Part shown: positions 1 through 13,300 of the stretch, in pieces
How the letters are laid out: the number at the start of each line of letters is the position of its first letter
How positions within the stretch are numbered: position 1 is the first letter of the stretch
Source: Trematomus loennbergii
Taxonomy: Eukaryota; Chordata; Actinopteri; Perciformes; Nototheniidae
Assembly (NCBI GenBank): GCA_012861695.1
Contig: JAAOOA010000060.1
Coordinates: 10,376,954 to 10,440,953 of the forward strand
Reading direction: 5' to 3'
DNA: 64,000 nucleotides
Position numbers and translations under genes: made by a program
The notes under the pieces: model-generated
Database searches by the model: none
Told to the model about the DNA's origin: nothing
The model's input: only the letters and a program-made list of their open reading frames with translations

Positions 1-1231
1 TGTCAATAAAATATTGCCATGCCTGGGGTGATGGCAGCGTTTGGATGGATGCATAGTTGGTCAGAAATAAAAGCCATGCAGTAAAAAAAAATAAAAGTGT
101 CCCTGTATCATTCGGTTTGTTTGAGGTCCACTGTTTCAGAAACAACCAACTGCCTGCAATGTGTCGGATCCAAGCAGCAAAAAACAGATCAGAGCTAGAC
201 CTGGTGCAGCTTCTCAGTTCAAGTTGTTATAGTTCATCTCCAAACGTCCTAGAAATCTCCATACCTATAAAAGGAAAAAAACAAAGGATTTATAGAAGCA
301 GATATGCAGATATAATGTATTTCAGATTACAGTTTCAAAATAAGTGCAATATTGAAGTAGTAAAAATGACCAAAATAACTTATACAGGGTTGACTATGGT
401 TTTGATTTAAATACAAATTCAGTTTGTTAACTCTGCCAAGGCTTAATTGTTTGAGCGAGAAAAGAAACTGAAGAATGTGAAAGCATTATTTAACTTTTTT
501 TTTAAGGCTGCCATGAACAGTCACTGATCAGAATATATACAAAACGATTCTACTATACTGTATCTTAACCAAATGCCAATTGATCTGCTTCGACAAGTTG
601 ACAACAATAGTACAGGTTAAAAGAAACGTCATGATCTTGTCCACTCTTCTAATGAAATCTGAGGCAATTAGAGCTTTTTGCTTTTTTGATAGGTCTAGGA
701 CAGTGTTTCTCAAACTTTTTCATACCAAGGACCACTTAACCAATAAAAAACACTCGCGGACCACCTGACTCACAAATATCCCAAAACAATAGGCCTGCTT
801 ACCACTCCAACAGTATATAACAAATTACAGCCTAATACTTACAGCTTAACCTTCTCTACTGTATATCGCCTCGTTCACACAATAAATCAACAATACAAAT
901 ACAACTACAGATTATATAAGCATTTCGTTCAAATGCGATTTAAAAGAGGTTTTACACCTCTTATGAAATGTAGACTACATTTATTACGGAGTTTATGTCC
1001 GAGCCAACAGACTCACAGATTGTTGACTACTGAGAGATATGCAAAATACACCGCATGTAGTACGACACAAACCTCCGCTGTGGATTTTCAAAACAAAATA
1101 CAGTAAAACTGAGGTCTAAGCCATTTTTTTTTTTTTTGTAAAAATGCGATTAAAACATGAACCTTGGTGACCATCGGCATGGTCTGTCATGCTATTGGTT
1201 ATTGGCAAAGCAAACGTCATGTGTATGTGAC
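1..1231. other. Gene-free flank downstream of the receptor gene
   Basis: I recognise no exon here. The open frame at 57-410 has no domain, composition or splice context that supports a gene. The only structured sequence is an hAT-like repeat fragment starting near 701, described separately, and an A/T-rich stretch around 1120-1150. Confidence 0.5.
701..1112 (+). mobile_element. Probable hAT-like repeat fragment
   Basis: It begins with CAGTGTTTCTCAAACTTTTT, a start typical of vertebrate hAT (Charlie-like) non-autonomous elements, followed by the 'accaaggaccactt' body seen in such repeats. I could not find a matching right inverted repeat or a clean 8-bp duplication, so the right border is a guess. 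Confidence 0.35.
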
Positions 1232-1378
1232 TCACTCTGTGTCATCAGAGTTGGGTTTGTGGCCTTGGAACAGCGGCTGCATGAAGATCCCCAGCGTTCC
1301 CGTCAAACACACCAGGATAAAGATCCACAGGAACAGACGGTCAATCACCATGGCTACGTACTTCCAGTCTTGTATGAT
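1232..1378 (-). CDS. nAChR subunit exon 7 (TM4 and C-terminus)
   Basis: It encodes 48 residues and a stop: [20 protein letters not shown] (start of TM4), then GIFMQPLFQ and a short tail ending DDTE. The acceptor is TTCCAG. A 590-bp hAT-like element lies only 73 bp upstream of this acceptor in the intron. Confidence 0.93.
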   Translation of the reverse strand: MIQDWKYVAMVIDRLFLWIFILVCLTGTLGIFMQPLFQGHKPNSDDTE

Positions 1379-4300
1379 CTGGAACCAAATCAACAAGATG
1401 CGAAGGTTGTTAAGACTGATCAAATCAAGACTATGTGGTATGTGTAGGAACTAGGGATGCTCCGATCGCCAATATTGTCGTCGATCGTCGATCGCCGGAA
1501 TCAGTATCGGCCGACATTATTCAAGTTTACATTAACTTTGGATAATAACACGGGAGAAATTAGCGGAAGCGCTCTCTTTTCCTCTTTTCCTCTCTCCCTC
1601 TCTCTCTCCTGACAGCCTGTCAGTATCGTCTCGTGCAGCTCAGTGATCCAGTAATGAGTGACCCGACAGTAAAGAATAAACATATTTATAACTAGTTTAG
1701 CTTGTTCCAGAGGTAGATCAAATAGCTAAGTGTGTTAGGTCTAACTCTTAGTGTGTGTGTTGCTCCGCTCACCGGTCCGTCACAGCGGGTGGAGCTGCAG
1801 GATTTCTGCTTCACACACGTTGCATACCGCTATTTTACTGTCTTTTTCGGACACCTTAAAATACTGCCAGACTGGTGAAGCCATTTTGGCGAGCTTGTTT
1901 TGCCGCGCACAGAGAAAAGTGTCATGTATTTTACGTCATGTGATCGGCTCTCACGATCGGCCTTTATAGAGCACCAATCAATCGGCAGAGAGTGAATTTC
2001 GGCCGATATCGATCGGCGGCCGATCGATCGGAGCATCCCTAGTAGGAACAGACCTTTGGGGAAACATATTTGAGTCAGAAGAAGGTGAGTTCAGTGAAGG
2101 GTCTCTAAAGGTTTGTGTGCTCACATTCCATATTTTAGAATTGATTGTTGGCTAGACCCCTCCCTCCCTCGGCTGCCCAATGATAGCTTAGCATCTGTAC
2201 AGTACAGTAAATAGCCTATTTCCATGCAGCCATCAGTTGTGGGGTTATAAGTTAAAATAGACATCCTGAAATTCTCCTGAAAACACTTTTGAAGCCGCCT
2301 TTAGGCACTAATTATCAATAATAACCATCTTAAATGCAAGTAAGTTTAATACATTTTAAAGTTGCAGAGTATGTAGATTGTAGGATTTCTTACTTCTTTT
2401 TTGATTATGGTGCATTCACATGATACAAGGTTTTTTCTTAGCTCACGAGGTCTGGCGCGGAGAAAATAGCCAGTTGGTTTCATTTGTATGGTTACGTTCC
2501 CTGCTAGCTTGCGCCATTCCATACAGCTGTCACATGATGGTTTTACATCCAAAGGTCAGCAGAAAATGAGGTCAAAGTTTAAATAATTTAAACTTTGAGC
2601 ACATTGCTTGGGGAACATTTTGAGCGATGATTGACGCCGATGGTATTGCTTCCGCCTCGTTGTTATGTTCTAATAAAAACTTAAAATCCAGAAATCAGAT
2701 GAATCAAATATTTTACCTTAATATAAAGTTAAAATGACAAAGGTCTAAGATGTGTTTCGCTAACATGCAGCTTAACTCTGGACATAAAATACATCAATGT
2801 CAGCTTATGGCAAAGAAACAACACATACGCTAAGTCGATAGGACGACATTACAGGCATCTAACAAATGACTGTTAACTTGATTAAAACAAATAATAGTTG
2901 GTAACATTAGGGATAATGCAAGTATGGAAGCCTCTAGGAAACCTAATGCATATTGGGGAATAGTTTTAAACGGACTGCAGACGATAGGAAAGGAGGCAGC
3001 TTGATGAAGAATTTGCAATGAGCATTTACAGCTGCAAAAAATGTTTGTAATATTTATTAAATGTGGGAGTTTGGTTTAGAAGCCTGGAGCCACATTTCTG
3101 GGGTTAGGGTTAGACAGTCAGTTTGTGTTTAAGGGTTTCTGAGGTTTTCAGAATAGAAAATAAATAATTGAGAGGTTGAAATAATGTCACAGAAGGGCAA
3201 AAAGCAAATACTGAATTATTTAAGACATGGTGTGCTCCGTGTCTTCTTATCTGGCACTGATAACATCTTCATTTTTTGTACAAATGTTCCTCCCTGTTGC
3301 ATCTTTGTCATCACCCATCTCTATTATCTGCTCTTTATGTCTTTTCTTCCCTATTTCTTTCAAATAATGAATTCTGTCCTCCTTTCCTTTCATCCTTTGA
3401 TCCTATCTCTTCCTGTTCATCATCCTTCATATGTTTCTTTTAACCACAGCTTTATCTCCTCACCCTGTCATCGTCGTCTTCTGTCCTCATGTGTTCGGCG
3501 ATGTATCTCACTCCATCCACTGCCTCCTCCACATCTGCATCCCACTGAGAAGCCAAGGGCTTCTGGAAGTCTGAAAACCCACTACCCCCATCTGCGACGT
3601 CGTCCACCTTCCAGCAAAACTTGTTTGCCAAGTCCTCATTCACGTAGAAAGAGTTGGCATCTGTTCGAACCCCTCCAAGTCTGACGTTGGAATACTGCCT
3701 CTTGCCTGTGCTGCTTTGGGAATTGGTTTTCCCGACGGTAGTCTGGTTGGTGGCGTACTTCTTGCGAAGTTTATCAAATTTGTTGGAAGAGCCTGGGCGC
3801 CTCATGAAGAGGATGTCGGGGAGGCGGATTAAGAAGAAATGTTTGACCCACTCTGGCATGTGGTGGGTTGATGGGGAGCGGTGATGCACATTGAGGTTAC
3901 AGACGGTGGTCACAATAGAGAAAGTGACCAGCACCATGGTGAACATCAAGTATTTACCTTAGAGAGAGAAAGACAAGATGCCAACATGAACAAATGAATA
4001 AGGCCTATATTTTATATCATTTAGTGTCAAAAAAGTCTGTCTGTATGAGGCTACTAATTCTATCATTGCAACAACAGAACAATTTCACAATGACCCATTT
4101 GCTGCTCTGAGGCTCCAATTGTAACATCAACACTGTTAATATTTACTGAGCAATTGTAAAGGCTTCTACCAGTATTTATTTGATTGCTGTGAAGTTGTCG
4201 TTGTCTGTTTCACAGCTTATCAGAAAAGGAGGGACTATGCCCTTTAAGATTTCTAATGTGAGTTTTCTTTAACAGCAAATAGTATCAATAGCTAGTTGAA

Positions 4301-7300
4301 ATAAGCAGCCAATCTTATTTTTGGGATATATGTATATATCAGATATACTTGAGGGGTAATAATAATGAATAAAGGTCTGTCGCTTAACTCATCGTACTTG
4401 CAGTTTGTTCACACTCAACACAAATAATTGTTTGTAAGGACCTTTGCAGAAGTGTTTTCTTTACGATATTACATTTAAAAAATAATTAGTTAGACATTTG
4501 AACTTTGGCAATCTTTAGGCCTTCTAGCTCTATGCAGAGGCAACCAAAATCAGCCGAAATATTTCTTACCTGGGATCAGTGGAGCAACATTTGACTGAAA
4601 GATATGTTTAAAATGTTTGGTTCTGGTCTTAGCAGTCTTTAACAGTGTCACTTGTGTGTGATGTGTTCATTTAAAACTGTATACAAATGTAGCTGTGATC
4701 TGGTCATATTATAGGCTTGGTTTGAGTTTTCTCCAATGTATTAAAGAGGACATATGCGACACCCCTCTGTCTGAAACCTGTTGTGATTGGTCAACCGCTC
4801 CGAGATGTGTAGGATATGTCCCGCCCCTTAGCATATAACATAAAATATGTTGGAGTGCCAGCCAATAGAAGTGCAAGTGTGACATAGTGATGTCACTATG
4901 TCCCCGCAGTAAACAATGAAGTCCAAACGAGGTGTTTCAGGCAGAGTGTGGGAGAGAGACTTTGGGAAATTTGGGATTTTAGCCTTTGCAGACCATTAAC
5001 ATGCAAATGGTCTGCACACTACAGGGAAGGGAAACCCCCAACAAGCATAATAGGCACCCTTTACATATCCAATAATGCATCTTGAACTAACAGTTCAAAA
5101 CCCCTAACTATATACTGTTGCACACAGACACACGCAAATATGACTTACCTATGAGTGGCACTGCAAGAGAGGTGGGTGGCACTATCTTTGATATCAGCAG
5201 CAAGAACACAGTGAGGGCCAGCAGCACTGAGATGCACAGCGTGTTTCTTCTCCCTACAATCTGACGGCAGGTAGAACACCAGGATAGCCAGAGACGTGAT
5301 CAGCACACACGGGATCAGATTAATGGTGTAAAACAGCGGCTTCCTCTTGATCACAAAATCATAGGTTATATCCAGGTAGGTGATGTCATTGGGATCCTCG
5401 TTTTTGCGCGCGGGGAGCGAGACAATGTCCCACTCCCCGCTTGGCGTGAAGTCGTCCCGGCTGGCGAAGTCGCTCGTGAGGCTCAGGTCCAGCTCCGTGT
5501 GGTCGTAGGTCCACGAGCGGAACTTGAGAGTGCAGTTCTGCTGGTCGAAGGGGAAGTTCTGCACCTCGATGGCGCAGGCCGACTTGTAGATGGCGGGCGG
5601 AAGCCAGAAGATGTCTCCTGTGTTGGAGACCACAGCGTTGCAATAGAAGGACACTTCGTACACACCGTCAACACTGTAAGAGGTTGTGGGAAGATGTAAG
5701 ATTAGAGTGTGTGAATCAGAATTTAATGCAACACTTTCAATATGAACTATTTCAAGTCAGCTAACTGTCAATAAAGTAATAGTGACTTTGAAAATAATTA
5801 CAGGATTTGCAATACTGGATGAGAAATATGGATGTGGTTTCTTATTAAGGCTCGATGATGATGGTATGCTATCAATAGCGCAATGTAAAAGAAGACAAAA
5901 CTCCACTATGGCAAATCCTGGTGAAATATTGTCTTAATGCAAGCGTCTAATTAGAGACGTTATACCACTACTGCATCTATTTTCAATGGAAAAGTGCTCA
6001 ATGGGCATTATCTTTAACGTTTTCAAGGGTGATGTTCTTTCTCCCGGATTACGCTAGCAGTTTCAATCACATTCATAACAATGAAAATGAAACAAAAGTA
6101 CAAAATAGTTGGCTAGGCTGAGCAAGATGAGATAAGATAAGATGGACCTTTATTAATAACCCTGGGGAAATTCAGTAGTTCCAACAGCAACAAGGTAAGG
6201 ATGAAAAACAGGACAGATTCACACAGGTTAATACAATAAAGATCAAATCAAAGATACAAATTAAAATCATGAAAAACTATGAAGTAAGAAATGAATGAAA
6301 ATGAGCATATATACATATTGGGTCATATAAACTATGAAGTAAGAAATGAATGAAAATGAAAATGAGCATATACAGTATACATATTGGGTCATATATACAT
6401 ATTAGATATTTTACATGAAAGTGTGTATTTATGTCCAGTAATTGTGTCACATTGTTGACCCCTTGTTGTGCAGCCTGATGGCTACAGGCACAAAGGATTG
6501 TCCGCTTGGTGCTGTGCCGAGGAGGGATGAGTCTGTGGCTGAACGTGCAAAGATCAATGCATAGCTTAAAATAAGTTACGATCCGTTATTAAAGTTACAA
6601 CAGTACACAAACGGGGGTAAAGTCTTTGTATGACTCTTCAATCCACCCAGCCTCAAAACACAAACTTCCGCAGACTTTGAATCAAAGCTTATATGTGATG
6701 AATAAAAACACAAATACAAACCTATTTGGGGCAAAATACATTTCCCTAGAAGCGTAATTGATAATGCTGTTCTGTTGTATGGGGACGATATTTTTCCGGA
6801 GACCAGGAAAATCTATTTTCGCTTCATTGCAATTATAATAATCAAACAAACCCACACTCCCCCATGATTGTCTAAAAGCAGATTGATTAAGCAATTCCTA
6901 ATCCCCTTCACCTCAGCAAAAAAAAACTAAAAACAGACTAGGCTTAGAAGAGAGAGAATGCTGAACATTTAATTACAAAATCCCTATAGAAAAACAGGCT
7001 TATTTTGGCGGCGGATTTTCTGCTTTTAACGGCCGATGGCAATTTTGGAAAACCTCTTAATGATATACTGTAAATCCACTAATACCATACTGTAATCCAT
7101 TAATAAGAGGCCGCCACACACAAATGCACACAGGCTGAAAATGTTATATTTACTTTTCCATTCAACTGGTTTTAGAACAACATAATAGAACTAGATGAAC
7201 AAATAAACTGGTTTCCTCTTTCGTTGGATGACGTGCACATACTTACTTGTTGTAAAGCACTATATCCGGAAGCCAGATGTGTTTGGATGGTATTCTCAGT

Positions 7301-10300
7301 TTCTTGATGCCTTCGTACTTCTCTGGGTCCCATCTTAGCCTATAATCATTCCACTCCTGCAGAGATAGTGTTAATAAATGATGTCACTGACTCACCCACA
7401 TACTGTATGTTGAACACTGTGTGTGTGCACTGGGCACGCTAGAAAAATGATTGTACCTGAAACAGCCACAAGTTGGTCGTCATGATCTGTTCTCTTTCAT
7501 TCTAGAAAAAAACAATGATATAATTTACATAAAACTTAAACTTTACAAAATAAATGGTTGAATTATTATAGTGCTGTCTACTGGCAGTGTTTTTAGTCAA
7601 CGCAGAAACATAAACCTTTTTGCACTATTTACATTTTTTATTTGTTTTATGGTTTTATGTCCTATATAACTATGTTGCAATGTTGGAGGAGCTTGGGGGA
7701 TTTTTCTAGCCATTTCTACACTCTAGCTACTGAGCATATGACAATAAAGCCAGAACTGAAATGTATCTTATTGTGCAGGAGTTTCAAATTGCACACCCAG
7801 TGAAAAAATATGTGTGGTCAAATGAGAATATAACAAATTGTACATTTGAATCTCTAAAAACAAATATCTACATCTGAATGCAGAATCTGTTGACAACGGG
7901 CTTTGTGGTCACGTATGATCGTGGAGAGCAAAAAAGGCTGAACTCATTGGCCAAAGTACAATCTTGAACACTATCAACTGAGGTCTATTAGCTTTTAATT
8001 AGCCTTTTTCTAAACTGTTTTTCTGCATTGAAAGATAAAAGAATCCGGTCATAGACATTGTCTGCCCAGCAACAACTCCAGTCTCATGACTGAAATTGCT
8101 AATTGAACTGTAAACAATGCCTGGAGCTGGGCAGGAGAGAATGTGGGGCATCTGGAGTTCAGCTAGCTTCACCAGACTGCTAAAATATAACCTGTTATCC
8201 CCAAAGTATAAAACATTGTCAGACCGACAGCTGATTAGTTCCAAGATTGTCTAAAATGTAGTACTGACATTTATTTCGGCTGTCATGTTTCAATGTAACC
8301 CTAACCCTTCCCCCCAACCCTAACCATTGTGACTGTGAATTCCACATTGTGATTGATGTGCTGTTTACACGAGAACGAAACGGGTTGTATCTGCTACTTT
8401 TCTCTCGCGTATAGCCCGTTCGTTCACACGAGGCCGTAACGGAACCGCGGAAACGGGTCCCAAGGTGGATAGATCTGCAAACACAACGCTCTGGGGGGCC
8501 AAACGGCTCAGTGTGTATGCCCTATACTATCATTTCCTGATAACGATGAAGCCATAGCCCCGCCTCTCCCCACCTCTGCTGCTCACTGCTGTAGCATGGT
8601 CAGTAGCTACTGTCAGTAGTACTGCTACTGCTACTGACCATGCTACAGATGTTAGTGCAAAATCTACAGCTCCTCTACCACAACCATCAGCAACAAGTGG
8701 ACATGGAGAATTACATGAACTACATGTTGCTAAATCCACCGCGGGGCATAAAGAGAAGGGCAACCATGGCAACCATGCTCGGGGGTCTTCTTCGCTGCTT
8801 TTGGTGTATATTGGTGTAAGTACAGCGCCACTTACAGGCCCGGCATATGTACTACAGCGTTTCCAGCAGGTCGAGCGGTCTCGTGTGAACGGACACGTTA
8901 ATTGAGCCGAATGCGTGTGAACGGAAGACTTTTTTAATATCGAATTCGGTTCGTTTGCGTTCCGTGTAAATGGGGTCTGAAACTCAAGCATTGCGTGATG
9001 TAAACGAAAGGTCACAGTGTAAACAACACAGGTGTAAATAATAAAATGAATGATGGCTCAATTCCATTTAGCTGCTTTGATGCATGCTTCTCACTGTCTC
9101 TCTGACTGGGGCACTTGAATAGAGCTGAGCCACTGTCAGTCTTATGATTAACGCCTTTGCTTTTTACTATAAACAGTCCAAATGTCTACTATAAGGAGAG
9201 CCTTTTGTAGATTCAAGTAGAGTACCATACACGTTTTTTTAAAACTTGTACAATGAAGTTAATGAAGTTAATTAACCTCTTAAAAAACGTATTAAGGGTG
9301 TCGCGCCCCAATGGAGATGTCAATCAAACACAGCTGCTACCCATCCACAGAGCACTAATCAGGGCACTTAAGTGAAATCACCTGTGTGGGGGCCTAATGG
9401 GCACGCTACGATGTAACGTGCACAGTATGACTGATGGCAAAAGTACCACTAATATTATCCTAAAAGGCTTAATGGTGACACCAAGTGTAAAATATGACTT
9501 CATGTTACAAGTTTGTTATGAGCTGTGATGCACAAGAACAGCTGTAAGCTTTATATCATAAACATCACATTTAGGATGTCAGTTATCAAATAGCAGTTTG
9601 TTAGAATTTAAGAACATTTAAGTGCTCTACTTAAGTACAATTGTGAGACACTTGAACTCTACTACATATTCTCAATTTTTCTTCTACGTTCAACTTCTAC
9701 CCCACTACATCTCAGAGGTCAATATTGTACTTCCACTACATTTTTCTGCAGTAACTTTGACGATTACAAAAATATATAATCAACAAATAACTTATTCACA
9801 CAGTACATGACAGTAAACCTCTTTTACTAGCTGCACCTTTAAAGTAATGAACACAACAATGCATCACTACTCAATTAAGTAATAAAATATATTATTCTGA
9901 AATAAGAGATTGTGCAGAGTCATTTTGATACAATAAGTACAATTTGAAACCTATACTATCTTACTTTACTTAAATTTGATTTTTAGTGTGAGATTTCTAC
10001 TTGTAAAATTGTTGTTCCACACTGTAGTGTTGCTTCTTTAACATAAGTTCAGATCTGAATACTCTGTCCACCTCTGTCAAACAGGTAGAAATAAGGAGCA
10101 TTTTTGTGAGAGACTCAGGGCTTTTGTCAATATCTGAATAAAATCAAATATACTTACGATACTGATGAGCTGCGCCAGAGACACCTGTATGGAGATGGTG
10201 ACCTGCTGCGTTTTATTGATGGCCGGTCTGATCAGTTTGTTGTAGCGCTCCGGACTCAACAGGTAGTTCACCAGCCGCTCCTCTGCATTCTCCGCCCTGC

Positions 10301-13300
10301 TGCCTACAAGCCACAATGCAGAGAGTTGGAAAACATTCAATTTTGAAAGGGCTTTAAATCCCAAAAATAAAAGTTGTATTTTAAATTTTTTTTTTTTTTT
10401 TTAAGGTAAATACATAGCCTACCATACATTTCAAAATAAAGAAAATACATATTAATAAAGCTGTTGTGTTCTTTTTATGTCCCTGGCAGTGACTTCAAAT
10501 GCAACAATTATGTGTGCGTGTTAGCGTTGCTGTTCCAAGCGTGACATCACAGTTTGTTTTCAGTTCAGTGTCACAATGATGAACAATAAACAAGTTGGCT
10601 GTAAATGAAGTAAATGTTTCCAAAGGGGCATTAAGGTGGAATCCCGTGTTCTCTTTATAATGCCAGTGTGTATGTGTTGGTGCTTCTTGCGGTCTCACAC
10701 TTAACTGCAGGGTTTTAGAGCAAAAGAACAAACAAAAAAACCCAGTCATGCATCCTCCCCCTGTGAGAGAACCCCTGAAGCTTTGTGTTTCCTCAGCCCT
10801 AAATTATGGTTATGTAAAAAGTGATCGTATGAATAAGTCAGAAGCAAAATGCTCTCCTGGCTTCCCTCAGCCATTGTGTCTACATTGTCAAACAAACTGA
10901 CAACAGCGGAGAGCGCGTTAAATATTTGGAATGCTTCAGCCCCTCTGTGCCACATGAAGTTTCTGCTGTGGTAAGATCACATGCAGCGAAGGCTGAGTGA
11001 GCTTCGATGTTCTTTTTCCAGAAGAGCACCCTGCTGTACCAAGTTTTCATGTCACATTCAACGGCAAACGTTTTCAGCTATTTTGAAAGCAAGAGAGGCA
11101 AGGGAATCTGGAACTTAATGAATTCAGTCTAAAGTTTATTTTGACTTAATAATTAATTGGTTGATAAATATTGTTGACATCACGTCTAAGAACCTGAGTC
11201 TATTAACACAAGAGGAAGATGTAAGTTAAACTGAAGGTAACATAGTAGTAAGAGGCCTTAATCATATTTATATTCCATTTAAGTTAGCAATAATGCTTGT
11301 ATTTAACGTATAACCATGTTTGGGAAAGTTTAAGATTATACCTTGCAAATTATTCAGTTATTATGTAGTATATACTGCAAAAACGTGTAACCCATTGGAA
11401 AGAACACAAGGGGTTAGGTAATAATAAAGGGAAATTCAGCACACTTTGATGTACATTTCCCATCAGTTTGGATGCTAAAGAATGTCTCTATGCGTTAAGT
11501 ATCACTTGTATTGCAATGTATACAAAAGCAAAAATGGTAACCCAAAGTATGAGCACAGGATGTTATGGACCAGGATACACATTACAGTGTTATGTCTGAT
11601 ACAAACATTCATCGTATTTTTCATGTATATGGCTGAAGAAATGCAGCAAAGAGAAGCCAAGGATGTTGCTGCATTACATTTGCAAGAAGATATGGCCAAA
11701 TGGGGACGCTTCGCCATCAGATGCTTAGCCCAATTCACCTTGGTACATAATGGGAATGACAACTGATAATAGCATGTTCTGTCAAATATTTAGGTGTGTT
11801 ATGGTAGTAGCTAATGTAGCATCGAGCTGCCAGTTTTCAGCAGAAATGAGGAGGCTATAAACGTCTTTTAAGCTCACTTTTCTCCAAACCCCCGGATTTT
11901 AAACAAGCAGTCTTCAAGTGACATCTTGAAGAAATTTACAATTTTTCACAAAGCTCCCTCTAGGGCCAAAAGGGCTCTTTATAACTTCCAAAACAGACTG
12001 TGATGAATACAATTGATGAAGTTGTATATTTTTTTATAACTGGTTTGTTTTTTAATCTCTATGTTTTACGACAGATTCAGTAAAAGCACAGATGCTGAGG
12101 AATAGTGCCGAACATTTATTGCATATACAGAGCTGGTCAAATCACCAGTCCTTCGGGAAATACAAACACTCACAACAACATGGTGAAAGATACTGAAGTG
12201 CTATGCGCCTTCTTGGTGTATTACTTCATTTAAATAATTCAAAGCTTGATTCTAGTGTATCTTTGCCTTGATGGATGTAACAGAATAATGCTTGGCTGTG
12301 TTTCCTGTCGTATCGGATCTTTGTCAGAGTCCATTAGTTGTCTGTTGCGCAGATATGAAATTCGATGGTTCAGATTTTTTTTTTTGTCTCATTAATTATT
12401 TTCCTATTGAGCTAAAGCGAAAGAGAAACCCACCAGCTAATGCAATTTCATGGAAAAAACCCTGAAAGAAGGTCGGGTTGAAAAAAAAAGAAGCTCTCCT
12501 TTTAGGACACTGGTGAAGACAGCCAAGTGTTCTGCCTAAAAGACTGTGCTCTCTTGGCGGTAGGTATAAAATAGCCTCCTGTAAATTATTCAAGGGCCCA
12601 TCTGCTTTTACTTACAAGTATCTTCAAAGTATGAACCACACAGTTTTTTAGGACCCTGTCTGTGAGGAAAAGTTGAGAGTTTGAATATAGAAACTCAACT
12701 TTGTCATCAGAGACATACCAAAAGAGATTCACAGGGGTCCTCTGAGTGTCTTAACCCTTAGATGCACGAGTGACTGGACCCTACACTCTTCCATAAGTGG
12801 GTCAAAAAGGACCCGTATTAGAATAATATGTGTTTTTATGCAATTTTTGTATTTTGGTTAAGAAATTATATTTTGGTTCACACTAGAAATATTTTATATT
12901 TAATTTTTCACTATTTATAATTTTAGACATTTTTTTTACATTTGGAAAAAAAAACGAAATTCGATAGAAAATGCATGCGGGTCCTTTTAGACCCACTTAT
13001 GGAAGCTTGGTAGTAATACAAAAACTACAATTTCTACTAAAATGTATAACATTTACATTTAAAATGTAAAAGGCATGATATCCAAAACATGTTTTTTGAG
13101 GAATAGCTGGAATATGAAATGATAAAAAAAAATGTAATTACTAAGAAAACCACCTCACCGGGTCAAAAAAGACCCACTTATGCATCTAAGGGTTAAAGTG
13201 GCCCTATTATGCTAATTGAACAAAAAGTGACATCTTGTGTAATTTCCAGGTTTCATAATTGTATTTCAGGTCTACTGTGATATGTTTACATGCTTGAATG

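Noticed and set aside
57..410. 117-codon open frame at the window start
   Set aside because: No recognisable domain, no splice context and composition like the surrounding AT-rich DNA.
3184..3684. 166-codon plus-strand open frame
   Set aside because: It overlaps the receptor loop exon on the other strand and has no domain; treated as antisense shadow plus chance.
8530..9015. 161-codon minus-strand open frame
   Set aside because: It overlies the GC-rich inverted-repeat element and has no protein-family features.
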